Of a stretch of 64,000 nt of DNA, positions 16,668 through 23,445 are shown one piece after another. Position numbers and translations under genes: made by a program. This DNA is from Gilichinskyi gelida. GTDB lineage: Bacteria; Acidobacteriota; Thermoanaerobaculia; Gp7-AA8. Within the stretch, counting starts at the first letter, position 1, and every line of letters starts with the position of its first letter. The DNA lies in NCBI GenBank assembly GCA_038040385.1, contig JBBPII010000007.1, positions 124,001 to 188,000 of the forward strand. Reading direction: 5' to 3'. Under the pieces are notes generated by a model. It did not search any database. It was not told the origin of the DNA and saw only the letters and a program-made list of their open reading frames with translations.

Positions 16668-17837
16668 ATGGCCCGGCACGAAGCACGCGACGACTCGTAC
16701 GATCTGCTCAATCAGTATCTGCATGAGATCGCGCAGGTCCCACGACTCACTCCCGAGCGCGAGCGCGAGCTCGGCCGCCGCGCGCAGCAGAACGACAAGA
16801 GCGCGATGGAGGAGCTGGTCAAGGCAAACCTCCGCTTCGTGGTCTCCTATGCAAAGCGCTATCGCAACGCACACGTTCTCTTTCTCGACCTGATCAACGA
16901 AGGCAACATCGGCCTGATCCACGCGGCGAAGAAGTACGACCCCGACAAGAACGTCAAGTTCATCACCTACGCCGTCTGGTGGATCCGCCAGGCCATCCTG
17001 CACGCGCTGTCGGAGCAGGGAGGGGCGTTCCGGCTGCCGCCCAAGCGCGCGAACCTGATGTACCGTCTGGAGAGGGCCATCGGCGCGGCGATGACCGAGG
17101 GCAATCACATGCCGACGCCCGACGAGCTGGCGCTGGAGCTCGGGGTGACGGTGAAGGAAGTGCAGACCCTGCTGCACGCCAACAGCGACAACTTCTCGCT
17201 CAACGCGGAGCTCGACGACGAGTCGCACACCGAGCTGGCCGACGTCATCGAGCAGACCTCCATCCCCTCGGCCGAGGACGAGATGCAGGTGCAGTCGCGC
17301 CGCGAGGAGCTGCTCGCGCATATTTCGGAGCTCTCGCCGAAGGAGCGGCTGGTCCTGACACTGCGGCACGGCGTGACCGACAACTTCCCCAGGCGCATCG
17401 ACGAGCTGGCGCAGTTCTTCAACCGCGAGTCGGCGCACATCGCCGGCCTCCTGGCCTCGGCTACGACGAAGGTCTGCCAGTCCCTCGGCCTCGCCGAGAA
17501 CGAGCTGGCGCAGCTCCTCCTCTACACCAACCCCAACCCCAAGGCCTGGTGGCGCTTCTGGTACGAGCTCGGTGATCACGCGCAGATCACCCCGCAGATT
17601 GACGAGGAGCGCATCGGGCTGCTCGAGGCGCTCAAGCAGCAGGGCGCCGTGCAGCGGACCATCGAGTCGCTGCCGCTGGAGGAGAAGACCATCCTCAAAC
17701 TTCGCTACGGCGTGCTGCAGGACGACGAGCTGACCCTGCGCGACATCGGCGAGATCCTCGGCCTCTCCCGCGAGCGCGTGCGGCAGATCGAGTCGCGCGC
17801 GGAGGCGAAGTGCCGGCGGAGCGTGCGCAGGCGGTAG
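16668..17837 (+). CDS. Sigma-70 factor with a duplicated, partly degenerate region 4
   Basis: A protein of 389 residues of the primary/RpoH-like class. Region 1.2 is at about 10-35 and region 2 at about 50-125, with N-L-R-F-V-V-S-Y-A-K-R-Y, D-L-I-N-E-G-N-I-G-L-I and F-I-T-Y-A-V-W-W-I-R-Q-A-I. Region 3 follows to about 190. The tail is unusual. A region-4-like block near 220-275 (L-S-P-K-E-R-L-V-L-T-L-R-H-G-V) has a poor helix-turn-helix. A second, canonical region 4 lies near 330-388 (L-T-L-R-D-I-G-E-I-L-G-L-S-R-E-R-V-R-Q-I-E). A TAGAAT box lies 15 nt before the ATG. Confidence 0.85.
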   Translation: MARHEARDDSYDLLNQYLHEIAQVPRLTPERERELGRRAQQNDKSAMEELVKANLRFVVSYAKRYRNAHVLFLDLINEGNIGLIHAAKKYDPDKNVKFITYAVWWIRQAILHALSEQGGAFRLPPKRANLMYRLERAIGAAMTEGNHMPTPDELALELGVTVKEVQTLLHANSDNFSLNAELDDESHTELADVIEQTSIPSAEDEMQVQSRREELLAHISELSPKERLVLTLRHGVTDNFPRRIDELAQFFNRESAHIAGLLASATTKVCQSLGLAENELAQLLLYTNPNPKAWWRFWYELGDHAQITPQIDEERIGLLEALKQQGAVQRTIESLPLEEKTILKLRYGVLQDDELTLRDIGEILGLSRERVRQIESRAEAKCRRSVRRR

Positions 17838-17845
17838 GGGGTAGT

Positions 17846-17950
17846 GGAGCGCCGTCGTCTCGACGGCTGGCTCGGCGGCGTCCCGCCGCCGACCGGCGCG
17901 TGGGCGCCGAGGACGGCGCCCGGGCCAGCCGGCGTGGACGCCGGCGTTCC
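17846..17950. repeat. Palindromic repeat, family E
   Basis: GC-rich element starting GGAGCGCCG and ending GGCGTTCC, packed with inverted pairs such as GGCGGCGTCC/CGCCGCC and GGGCGCCG/CGGCGCCC. A second copy with the same ends is at 32326-32427. It begins 8 bp after the sigma-factor stop. Confidence 0.55.
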
Positions 17951-17973
17951 TCAGCGTGGATTGCGCTCGCGCT

Positions 17974-18129
17974 CTAGCTCGCTCGCGAATTCCGCAAAGG
18001 GTCTGGTCGGCTCGCCCTCGCGCTCACGGAGAAACAGATGTCCTCCCACAGCTCGCCCCACTCATCAAGGTCGAGCTGCACGGCGACCTTCTTCCCGTCC
18101 GCGTCAGTGACGAAGTGAACACCTCGCAT
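17974..18129 (-). CDS. Small antitoxin-like protein (51 residues)
   Basis: A protein of 51 residues starting MRGVHFVTDADGKKVAVQLD, then L-D-E-W-G-E-L-W-E-D. This pattern (short strand, D-x-x-G-K-x-x-A-V-Q, then acidic helix) resembles the small Phd/RelB-type antitoxin-like proteins seen widely near toxin genes. No toxin gene is adjacent, so it would be an orphan, and its C-terminus runs into nonspecific sequence. TACAAT ends 7 nt before the ATG, which supports expression as a leaderless mRNA. Confidence 0.5.
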   Translation of the reverse strand: MRGVHFVTDADGKKVAVQLDLDEWGELWEDICFSVSARASRPDPLRNSRAS

Positions 18130-18136
18130 GGCCGAG

Positions 18137-18146
18137 ATTGTACGAT
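18137..18146. promoter_or_regulatory. Two divergent overlapping -10 boxes
   Basis: On the minus strand TACAAT occupies 18142-18137, 7 nt before the ATG at 18129. On the plus strand TACGAT occupies 18141-18146, 7 nt before the ATG at 18154. The boxes overlap by two bases, so the two promoters would compete for polymerase. Confidence 0.5.
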
Positions 18147-18153
18147 ATCGCCG

Positions 18154-18414
18154 ATGCCCGACCCCACCCACCCGCCCATGGGCCGCCTCGACGCGTTCGA
18201 CGTCGGGCCGAAGAAGCTCACGGTGCAGACTGAGTTCTTCACCCGGCCCGCGTGGCGGGTGGAGACGAAGGTCTACCTCGCCGGCGCGCTGAAAAAGGTC
18301 TACACCGAGGACTTGTCGGCGACGCCGGAGGGGGAGCTGCAGCGGACCATCGACAGTTTTCATCAGGCGAAGATCGACGAGATCGTGTCCGGCCTGCGGC
18401 GACGCCAGCAATGA
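18154..18414 (+). CDS. Small conserved-looking protein of unknown function
   Basis: A protein of 86 residues. The centre (V-G-P-K-K-L-T-V-Q-T-E-F-F-T-R-P) and the C-terminal basic helix (I-D-E-I-V-S-G-L-R-R-R) look structured, and there is no signal or membrane segment. I do not recognise a family. It has a leaderless-type promoter box, and its stop overlaps the start of the ABC ATPase gene (ATGA), so it heads that operon. Confidence 0.65.
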   Translation: MPDPTHPPMGRLDAFDVGPKKLTVQTEFFTRPAWRVETKVYLAGALKKVYTEDLSATPEGELQRTIDSFHQAKIDEIVSGLRRRQQ

Positions 18415-19304
18415 GCGGCATCCGCGTTCGCGCGCTGACCAAGGCCTACCGCAGCATCGGCCGCCGCCATCCCGTCCTCCACGGCGTCGACCTCGACGTC
18501 CAGCCGGGCGAAGTGGTCGGTCTGATCGGGCCGAACGGGGCGGGGAAGACCACGCTGATGTCGTGCATCGTCGGCTTTCTGCGGCCGGACACCGGCGAGG
18601 TCACGGTTGACGATCGCGCCAGCGACGACCTCGACGTACGCCGCCGCACGGGATTCGTCCCCGAGCGAATGAATTTCGACCGCCGCGCCACCGGACGCGC
18701 GTTCGTCCGCTACATGGCGCGGCTGGCGGAGGTGCCGCGAGCGGGGCTCGACGCGCGCGTCGACGCTCTCCTCGAGCGCCTCGGACTGGCCGGCGCGGCG
18801 AAGCGCCGCCTGGGGCAGTACTCGCGCGGCATGCTGCAGCGCATCGGGATGTGCCAGGCGCTGGTGCGCCAGCCCGACTTCCTCTTTCTCGACGAGCCCA
18901 CCTCGGGGCTCGATCCCAACGGCGTCTTCCTGGTCCGCGAGCTGATCGCGGAGCAGAAGCAGCGTGGGGCGGCGGTGCTCCTCAACTCCCACCAGCTCGC
19001 GGAGATCGAGAAGGTCTGCGACCGCGTGCTCTTCCTGCACAACGGCGTCGTGGCCCGCGACGAGACCCTGCGCGACGCCACGCGCATCGTCATTGCCGTG
19101 ACGCTGCTGGAAGGCTCGTTCGACCCGGCGGCGGTGGCCGCCGCGACGGGCATCGAGCCTGCGGGCAACGTCCTCACCGCGACCGTCGCCTCGGATGAGC
19201 AGACCGCCGATCTGGTGGCCCGCATCGTCGGCGCCGGTGCGGGCGTCGTCGACGTCCGCCGCCGCACGGCCGATCTCGAGTCGATCTTCCGAGGAACGGC
19301 GTGA
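18411..19304 (+). CDS. ABC transporter ATP-binding protein
   Basis: A protein of 297 residues. One nucleotide-binding domain: Walker A G-P-N-G-A-G-K-T-T near residue 42, signature Y-S-R-G-M-L-Q-R near 135, Walker B F-L-F-L-D-E-P-T near 158, and H-loop N-S-H-Q near 190. The C-terminal 70 residues form a small accessory domain typical of CcmA/NatA-type exporters. It overlaps the permease gene that follows (GTGA at 19301), and the two should form one transporter, probably an exporter. The substrate cannot be inferred. Confidence 0.9.
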   Translation: MSGIRVRALTKAYRSIGRRHPVLHGVDLDVQPGEVVGLIGPNGAGKTTLMSCIVGFLRPDTGEVTVDDRASDDLDVRRRTGFVPERMNFDRRATGRAFVRYMARLAEVPRAGLDARVDALLERLGLAGAAKRRLGQYSRGMLQRIGMCQALVRQPDFLFLDEPTSGLDPNGVFLVRELIAEQKQRGAAVLLNSHQLAEIEKVCDRVLFLHNGVVARDETLRDATRIVIAVTLLEGSFDPAAVAAATGIEPAGNVLTATVASDEQTADLVARIVGAGAGVVDVRRRTADLESIFRGTA

Positions 19305-20038
19305 GCGCCACGGTCATTCTGGAGACCCTGCGGCGGCACTTCGCGCACATCGCGTACGTGGCCGCGGTGCTGATGCTCCTCCTCATCGGCACCACCATGG
19401 CCGCCGTCGACGGCCCGGCCGGCGCCACGTTCGAAATCATGAAGCTCTTCATCATCATCGCCGGCTGCCAGATCATCGGGCCGGAGTTCTCGTCGGGGAC
19501 GCTGCAACTGATCCTCAGCAAGCCGATTCATCGCGCGCGCTATCTGCTGTCGCGGGTGGCCGGCGTGGTGCTCGCGCTGTGGATTGTCATCGCGCTGGCC
19601 TACTCCGCCGACGTCATCGCCCGCGGCATCGGCGGCCACAAGATCGCCTGGCTGACGAGCGGCGGCGCGGCGACGGCGGTCGCGGCGCAGGCGATGCTGG
19701 TCTGCTCGCTGATGGCGCTGTTCGGCAGTTTTACCCGCTCGTACCTCAACGTGGCGCTCTACATCGGCGGTCAGATCCTGCTGTCGATGATCGGCGGCTT
19801 CCTGCAGATCATTTCGAAGATCGACCGCGGCGCGTTCGCCGCCCTCGGCGCCTTCCTCCGCTCCCACCCGGGAGTCATTAGCACGATTCGTACGATTGAC
19901 CGGAACGTCTATCCCGACCCGCCGCCCATCCCGTTCGACCGCAACTGGCTGCTCCTGGTGGTCAGCAACGCGGCGATCGCCCTGCTGCTGGCCTGCCTGA
20001 TCTTCCGCAAACGCGAGGTACCGTATGGCGCGGACTGA
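19301..20038 (+). CDS. ABC transporter permease (ABC-2 type)
   Basis: A protein of 245 residues with a GTG start overlapping the ATPase stop. About six hydrophobic segments are visible (around 18-38, 45-62, 85-108, 120-150, 155-172 and 215-235). An early S-S-G-T-L-Q-L-I-L-S-K-P motif matches the ABC-2/NatB permease pattern (typically S-G-T-L-x-x-L-L-S-x-P). It forms the membrane part for the preceding ATPase. The next gene overlaps its 3' end by 14 bp. Confidence 0.87.
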   Translation: MSATVILETLRRHFAHIAYVAAVLMLLLIGTTMAAVDGPAGATFEIMKLFIIIAGCQIIGPEFSSGTLQLILSKPIHRARYLLSRVAGVVLALWIVIALAYSADVIARGIGGHKIAWLTSGGAATAVAAQAMLVCSLMALFGSFTRSYLNVALYIGGQILLSMIGGFLQIISKIDRGAFAALGAFLRSHPGVISTIRTIDRNVYPDPPPIPFDRNWLLLVVSNAAIALLLACLIFRKREVPYGAD

Positions 20039-20510
20039 CCTCTTCGACCGCTCCAGCCAGCGCGCGCTGCCGGTGTGGCTGCCGGTGGCGGTCGCCGCGC
20101 TGATCGTCGCGCGGGTCATCTCCTCGCGCTACGCCGTGAAGTCGGCGACCGATCTGATTCGATGGGTGCCCGCCGAGCGCGCCGCGCGAATGGCGGGGAT
20201 GACGCAGAAGCCGATCCTGTACGAGTTCACCGCGGAGTGGTGCGGGCCGTGCCACCGGCTGGAGGACGAGGTCTTCCGCGACTCGCGGCTGGCGGCGCTG
20301 ATCAACGAGAAGTTCATCCCGGTGAAGGTCGTCGACCGGAAACGGGAAACCGGCACGAACCCGCCGGAGGTGGCGCGGCTCGAGGCGCAGTATCGCGTCG
20401 TCGCCTTCCCGACAGTGGTGGTCGCGCATCATCGCCGCAACCCTCCGGCGACACTGGTCGGCTACCAGGGCGCGGCGCATTTCGAGGATTTCATCCGCGG
20501 GATTCCCTGA
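20025..20510 (+). CDS. Membrane-anchored thioredoxin-like protein
   Basis: A protein of 161 residues. One transmembrane helix at about 16-34 anchors a thioredoxin fold with active site W-C-G-P-C (Cys73, Cys76) and a cis-proline region V-A-F-P-T-V near 128. The fold resembles DsbD-gamma/TlpA-like thiol reductases acting outside the membrane. It overlaps the permease gene and the next gene (TGATG), so it belongs to the same operon. It may keep an exported or envelope target reduced. Confidence 0.85.
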   Translation: MARTDLFDRSSQRALPVWLPVAVAALIVARVISSRYAVKSATDLIRWVPAERAARMAGMTQKPILYEFTAEWCGPCHRLEDEVFRDSRLAALINEKFIPVKVVDRKRETGTNPPEVARLEAQYRVVAFPTVVVAHHRRNPPATLVGYQGAAHFEDFIRGIP

Positions 20511-21610
20511 TGCGACTGGAGCACCTCACCGGCGACGACGAAGACTTCTGGCGCGGCGAGTTCGCGCAGCAGAACTGGATCTTCGGCGCGCTGAAGCTGA
20601 GCGTCACCCTCCCGGAGTTCGCCGGCGGCACGCCCGCGCTGCGGAACATGCACTTCGGCTACTACCTGCAGCCGCTGCACCTCAACGCCGATGACCGCGA
20701 GGACCTCCCGCGCAAGCTCGTCCACGTGCTGGCGCGCCGCAAGCCGCCGCTCGACTTCCTCGAGTTGAGCGGCGCGGGCCTCCGCATTCCACACTGCTTT
20801 CCGAAGGGCTTCACCCTCGGCAGCGTCCTCCGCATCACGCTGCAGGAGATGAAGCGGCTACCGCTGCGGGATCGGAGTGCGGGCGTCCCGCCCGCCCCGG
20901 CCGGGCATCCTGCCCGGCCGCATGCGCCTGCTGAAGAGACGCCGCCGGGCGAGACGCCCGGCGGGTGCGGGCGGGACGCCCGCACTCCGATCGGCGACAC
21001 CTACGACCTCGTCGCCGGCGACTACGCCGCGCACATCTTCGATGAGCTGAAGGACAAACCGTTCGATCGTCAACTTCTTGACGAGATAGCGGAGCGCGCC
21101 GGCGGCGGCGTCATCTGCGACCTCGGCTGCGGGCCGGGGCAGGTTGCGCGATACCTGCACGAGCGCGGCGCGGACGTCCGCGGCGTCGATCTCTCGCCGG
21201 GCATGATCGAGCGGGCGCGCGCGCTCACGCCGGACGTGCCGTTTGAGGTCGGCGACATGCGGGCCCTCGACGTCCCCGACGGCGCGTGGCAGGGCATCGT
21301 CGCCTTTTACGCCATCGTCCATTTCCAGAGCGCGGAGCTGCCCGATGTCTTTCGGGAGATGAAGCGCGTCCTCGCGCCCGGCGGCGCGCTCCTGCTGTCG
21401 TTCCACATCGGCTCCGACGTCGTGCACCGCGACGAGTGGTGGGGCCACGCCGTGGACATCGATTTCCGTTTCTTCCAGACCGCCGAGGTCACCGCGGCGC
21501 TGGAAGAAGGCGGCCTCATCATCGAGCGGGTGCTGGAGCGCGATCCGTATCCGGAGATCGAATACCAGAGCCGCCGCGCGTACATCGTCGCGGTGAAGCC
21601 GGTGGAGTAA
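20510..21610 (+). CDS. SAM-dependent methyltransferase fused to an unknown N-terminal domain, with an in-frame repeat linker
   Basis: A protein of 366 residues. Residues 1-118 form a compact domain I cannot name (contains N-W-I-F-G-A-L-K-L-S-V-T). Residues about 121-161 are encoded entirely by a palindromic repeat and are low-complexity Pro/Gly/Arg. Residues 162-366 are a class I methyltransferase: motif I I-C-D-L-G-C-G-P-G-Q-V near 203, D-L-S at 225, and motif IV/post region with L-A-P-G-G-A-L-L-L-S-F near 288. The methyl acceptor is unknown. ATG overlaps the thioredoxin gene's TGA. Confidence 0.8.
   Translation: MRLEHLTGDDEDFWRGEFAQQNWIFGALKLSVTLPEFAGGTPALRNMHFGYYLQPLHLNADDREDLPRKLVHVLARRKPPLDFLELSGAGLRIPHCFPKGFTLGSVLRITLQEMKRLPLRDRSAGVPPAPAGHPARPHAPAEETPPGETPGGCGRDARTPIGDTYDLVAGDYAAHIFDELKDKPFDRQLLDEIAERAGGGVICDLGCGPGQVARYLHERGADVRGVDLSPGMIERARALTPDVPFEVGDMRALDVPDGAWQGIVAFYAIVHFQSAELPDVFREMKRVLAPGGALLLSFHIGSDVVHRDEWWGHAVDIDFRFFQTAEVTAALEEGGLIIERVLERDPYPEIEYQSRRAYIVAVKPVE
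20870..20992. repeat. Palindromic repeat, family A, inside a coding region
   Basis: A 123-bp element with perfect 22-bp inverted ends (left end GATCGGAGTGCGGGCG...). Two further internal inverted pairs are present. Its length is a multiple of three and it reads through without a stop inside the methyltransferase gene. Relatives are at 25300-25411 and 35321-35423. Confidence 0.8.
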
Positions 21611-21625
21611 GATTTCCCGCTCGCC

Positions 21626-23374
21626 ATGAGCCCCCTCCGCCGCCTCTTCTACTACCTCGACCGTCACCGCGCCTCACTGCTGGCGGGATTCGTCTGCATC
21701 GCCATCTCCGGCGCTTTCTCGCTAGCCAAGCCGATGATCGTCGGCAACGCGGTGAACGACCTGGTCAAGGTCGTCACCCGCGGGACGCTCATCCGCTACG
21801 GGCTGCTGCTGATCGGCGTGGCGGCGGTGGAAGGACTCTTCCTCTTCCTCCAGCGGCGCATCATCGTCGGCGCGTCGCGGCGCATCGAGTTCGAGATGCG
21901 CAACGACTTCTACGACCACCTGCTGAAGCTTCCGGTGCGCTACTACCAGGAACAGCGCACCGGCGACCTGATGTCGCGCGCCACCAGCGACATCGGCGGC
22001 GTGCGCACGCTGATCGGGCCGGCGGTGATGTACACCATCAACTCGCTGATCATCGTCAGCGGCGCGTTCGCCATGATGATCCGCATCGACAAGACCTTGG
22101 CGCTCATCTCCCTCGCCGCCGTGCCGGTGGTCGCCGTGATGGTGAAGACCTTCGGCGAGAAGATCCACGTCCGCTACAAGGCGGTGCAGGACTACTTCGG
22201 CGACATCTCGGCGCGCGTGCAGGAGAACCTGGCCGGCGTGCGCGTGGTGCGCGCGTTCGGGCAGGAAGCCAACGAGCGGGAGATCTTCGGGCGGATGAAC
22301 CGGGAGTACGTGACCCGCAACCGCGCCCAGATCCGCCTCACCGCGACGTTCTACCCGATGCTGCACGGGCTGATCGGCGTGATGTACGGCATCGTCTTCC
22401 TTCTCGGCAGCCGGCGCATGCTCGCCGGCCAGCTCTCCATCGGCGACTTCGTCGCCCTGCAGTTCTACCTCGGGCGGATGATCTGGCCGCTGATCGCCCT
22501 CGGATGGGTGATCAATCTCTATCAGCGCGGCATGGCCTCCATGGTGCGGCTGCACGAGGTCTGGTCGATCCCGCCCGATGTCCTGCGCGACGCGGGGACG
22601 CCGGTCGAGGAGAAGCCGCGCGGCGACATCGACATCCGCGATCTGACGTTCGGCTACGCGCCGGCGGAAGGGCGCCCCACGCTCCGCAACATCAACCTGC
22701 AGGTGCAATCGGGCGAGACGGTGGGCATCGTCGGGCGCACCGGAAGCGGGAAGTCGACGCTGCTGGCGCTGCTCACCCGCACCTTCGAGCCGCCGCCGGA
22801 GACGATCTTCATCGACGGCCGGCCGATCGAGTCCATCCCGCTGCGCCAACTCCGCGAATGGATCGGCATGGTGCCGCAGGAGACGTTCCTCTTCTCCGAG
22901 TCGATCGCCGAGAACGTCCGCTTCGGACGCGACACGGCGTCGCCGGACGAGATCACGGAATCGACTGACCTGGCTGGACTGACGAGCGACGTCGCCAGCT
23001 TCCCGCAGGGGCTGGAGACGGTCATCGGCGAGCGCGGCATCACCCTCTCGGGCGGGCAGAAGCAGCGCACCGCCATCGCCCGCGCGCTGGTGCGCGAGCC
23101 GACCATCCTCATCCTCGACGACGCGCTGAGCGCCGTCGATACGGCGACCGAGGAGCGAATCCTCTCGGCGCTGCGCGACATTCGGAAGGGGAGGACGGCG
23201 CTCATCGTCTCGCACCGCGTCTCGTCGGTGAAGGACGCCGACCACATCATCGTCCTCGACGAGGGGAAAATCGTGGAGCGCGGCACGCACGACACGCTGC
23301 TCGCGCACGATGGGTACTACGCCGACTTGTACAGACGGCAGACTTTGGAAGAGGAGCTCGAGGAGACTGCGTAG
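21626..23374 (+). CDS. ABC exporter half-transporter (degenerate-site subunit)
   Basis: A protein of 582 residues: six-helix type-I exporter domain (about 1-310), then a nucleotide-binding domain. Walker A is G-R-T-G-S-G-K-S-T near 370, signature L-S-G-G-Q-K-Q near 474, and Walker B I-L-I-L-D-D-A-L-S. The usual catalytic Glu after Walker B is Asp here, the mark of the non-catalytic subunit of heterodimeric exporters such as BmrC/TM287. The H-loop His is present. The partner gene follows after 71 bp. Substrates of this class are often drugs or lipids. TAAGAT lies 12 nt before the ATG. Confidence 0.9.
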   Translation: MSPLRRLFYYLDRHRASLLAGFVCIAISGAFSLAKPMIVGNAVNDLVKVVTRGTLIRYGLLLIGVAAVEGLFLFLQRRIIVGASRRIEFEMRNDFYDHLLKLPVRYYQEQRTGDLMSRATSDIGGVRTLIGPAVMYTINSLIIVSGAFAMMIRIDKTLALISLAAVPVVAVMVKTFGEKIHVRYKAVQDYFGDISARVQENLAGVRVVRAFGQEANEREIFGRMNREYVTRNRAQIRLTATFYPMLHGLIGVMYGIVFLLGSRRMLAGQLSIGDFVALQFYLGRMIWPLIALGWVINLYQRGMASMVRLHEVWSIPPDVLRDAGTPVEEKPRGDIDIRDLTFGYAPAEGRPTLRNINLQVQSGETVGIVGRTGSGKSTLLALLTRTFEPPPETIFIDGRPIESIPLRQLREWIGMVPQETFLFSESIAENVRFGRDTASPDEITESTDLAGLTSDVASFPQGLETVIGERGITLSGGQKQRTAIARALVREPTILILDDALSAVDTATEERILSALRDIRKGRTALIVSHRVSSVKDADHIIVLDEGKIVERGTHDTLLAHDGYYADLYRRQTLEEELEETA

Positions 23375-23376
23375 AG

Positions 23377-23442
23377 GTTGACCGTTGACTGTTGGCCGTT
23401 GACCGAGCGACGACGGCCAACGGTCAACGGCCAACGGCGAAC
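23377..23442. repeat. Palindromic repeat, family D (GTTGACCGTTGAC type)
   Basis: The left half is built from GTTGACCGTTGAC and TTGGCCGTTGACC. The right half is its inverted counterpart (CGGCCAACGGTCAACGGCC). It fills almost the whole gap between the two ABC exporter genes and ends 3 bp before the second start, so it lies in the transcript between the two open frames. Confidence 0.65.
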
Positions 23443-23445
23443 ACT

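Noticed and set aside
17956..18153. Extension of the 86-residue protein upstream to 17956
   Set aside because: The extension crosses the opposite-strand small gene and the divergent promoter boxes and has no conserved sequence.
23392..23445. Earlier start of the second ABC exporter subunit
   Set aside because: Those codons lie in a palindromic repeat. The ATG at 23446 gives a normal N-terminus.
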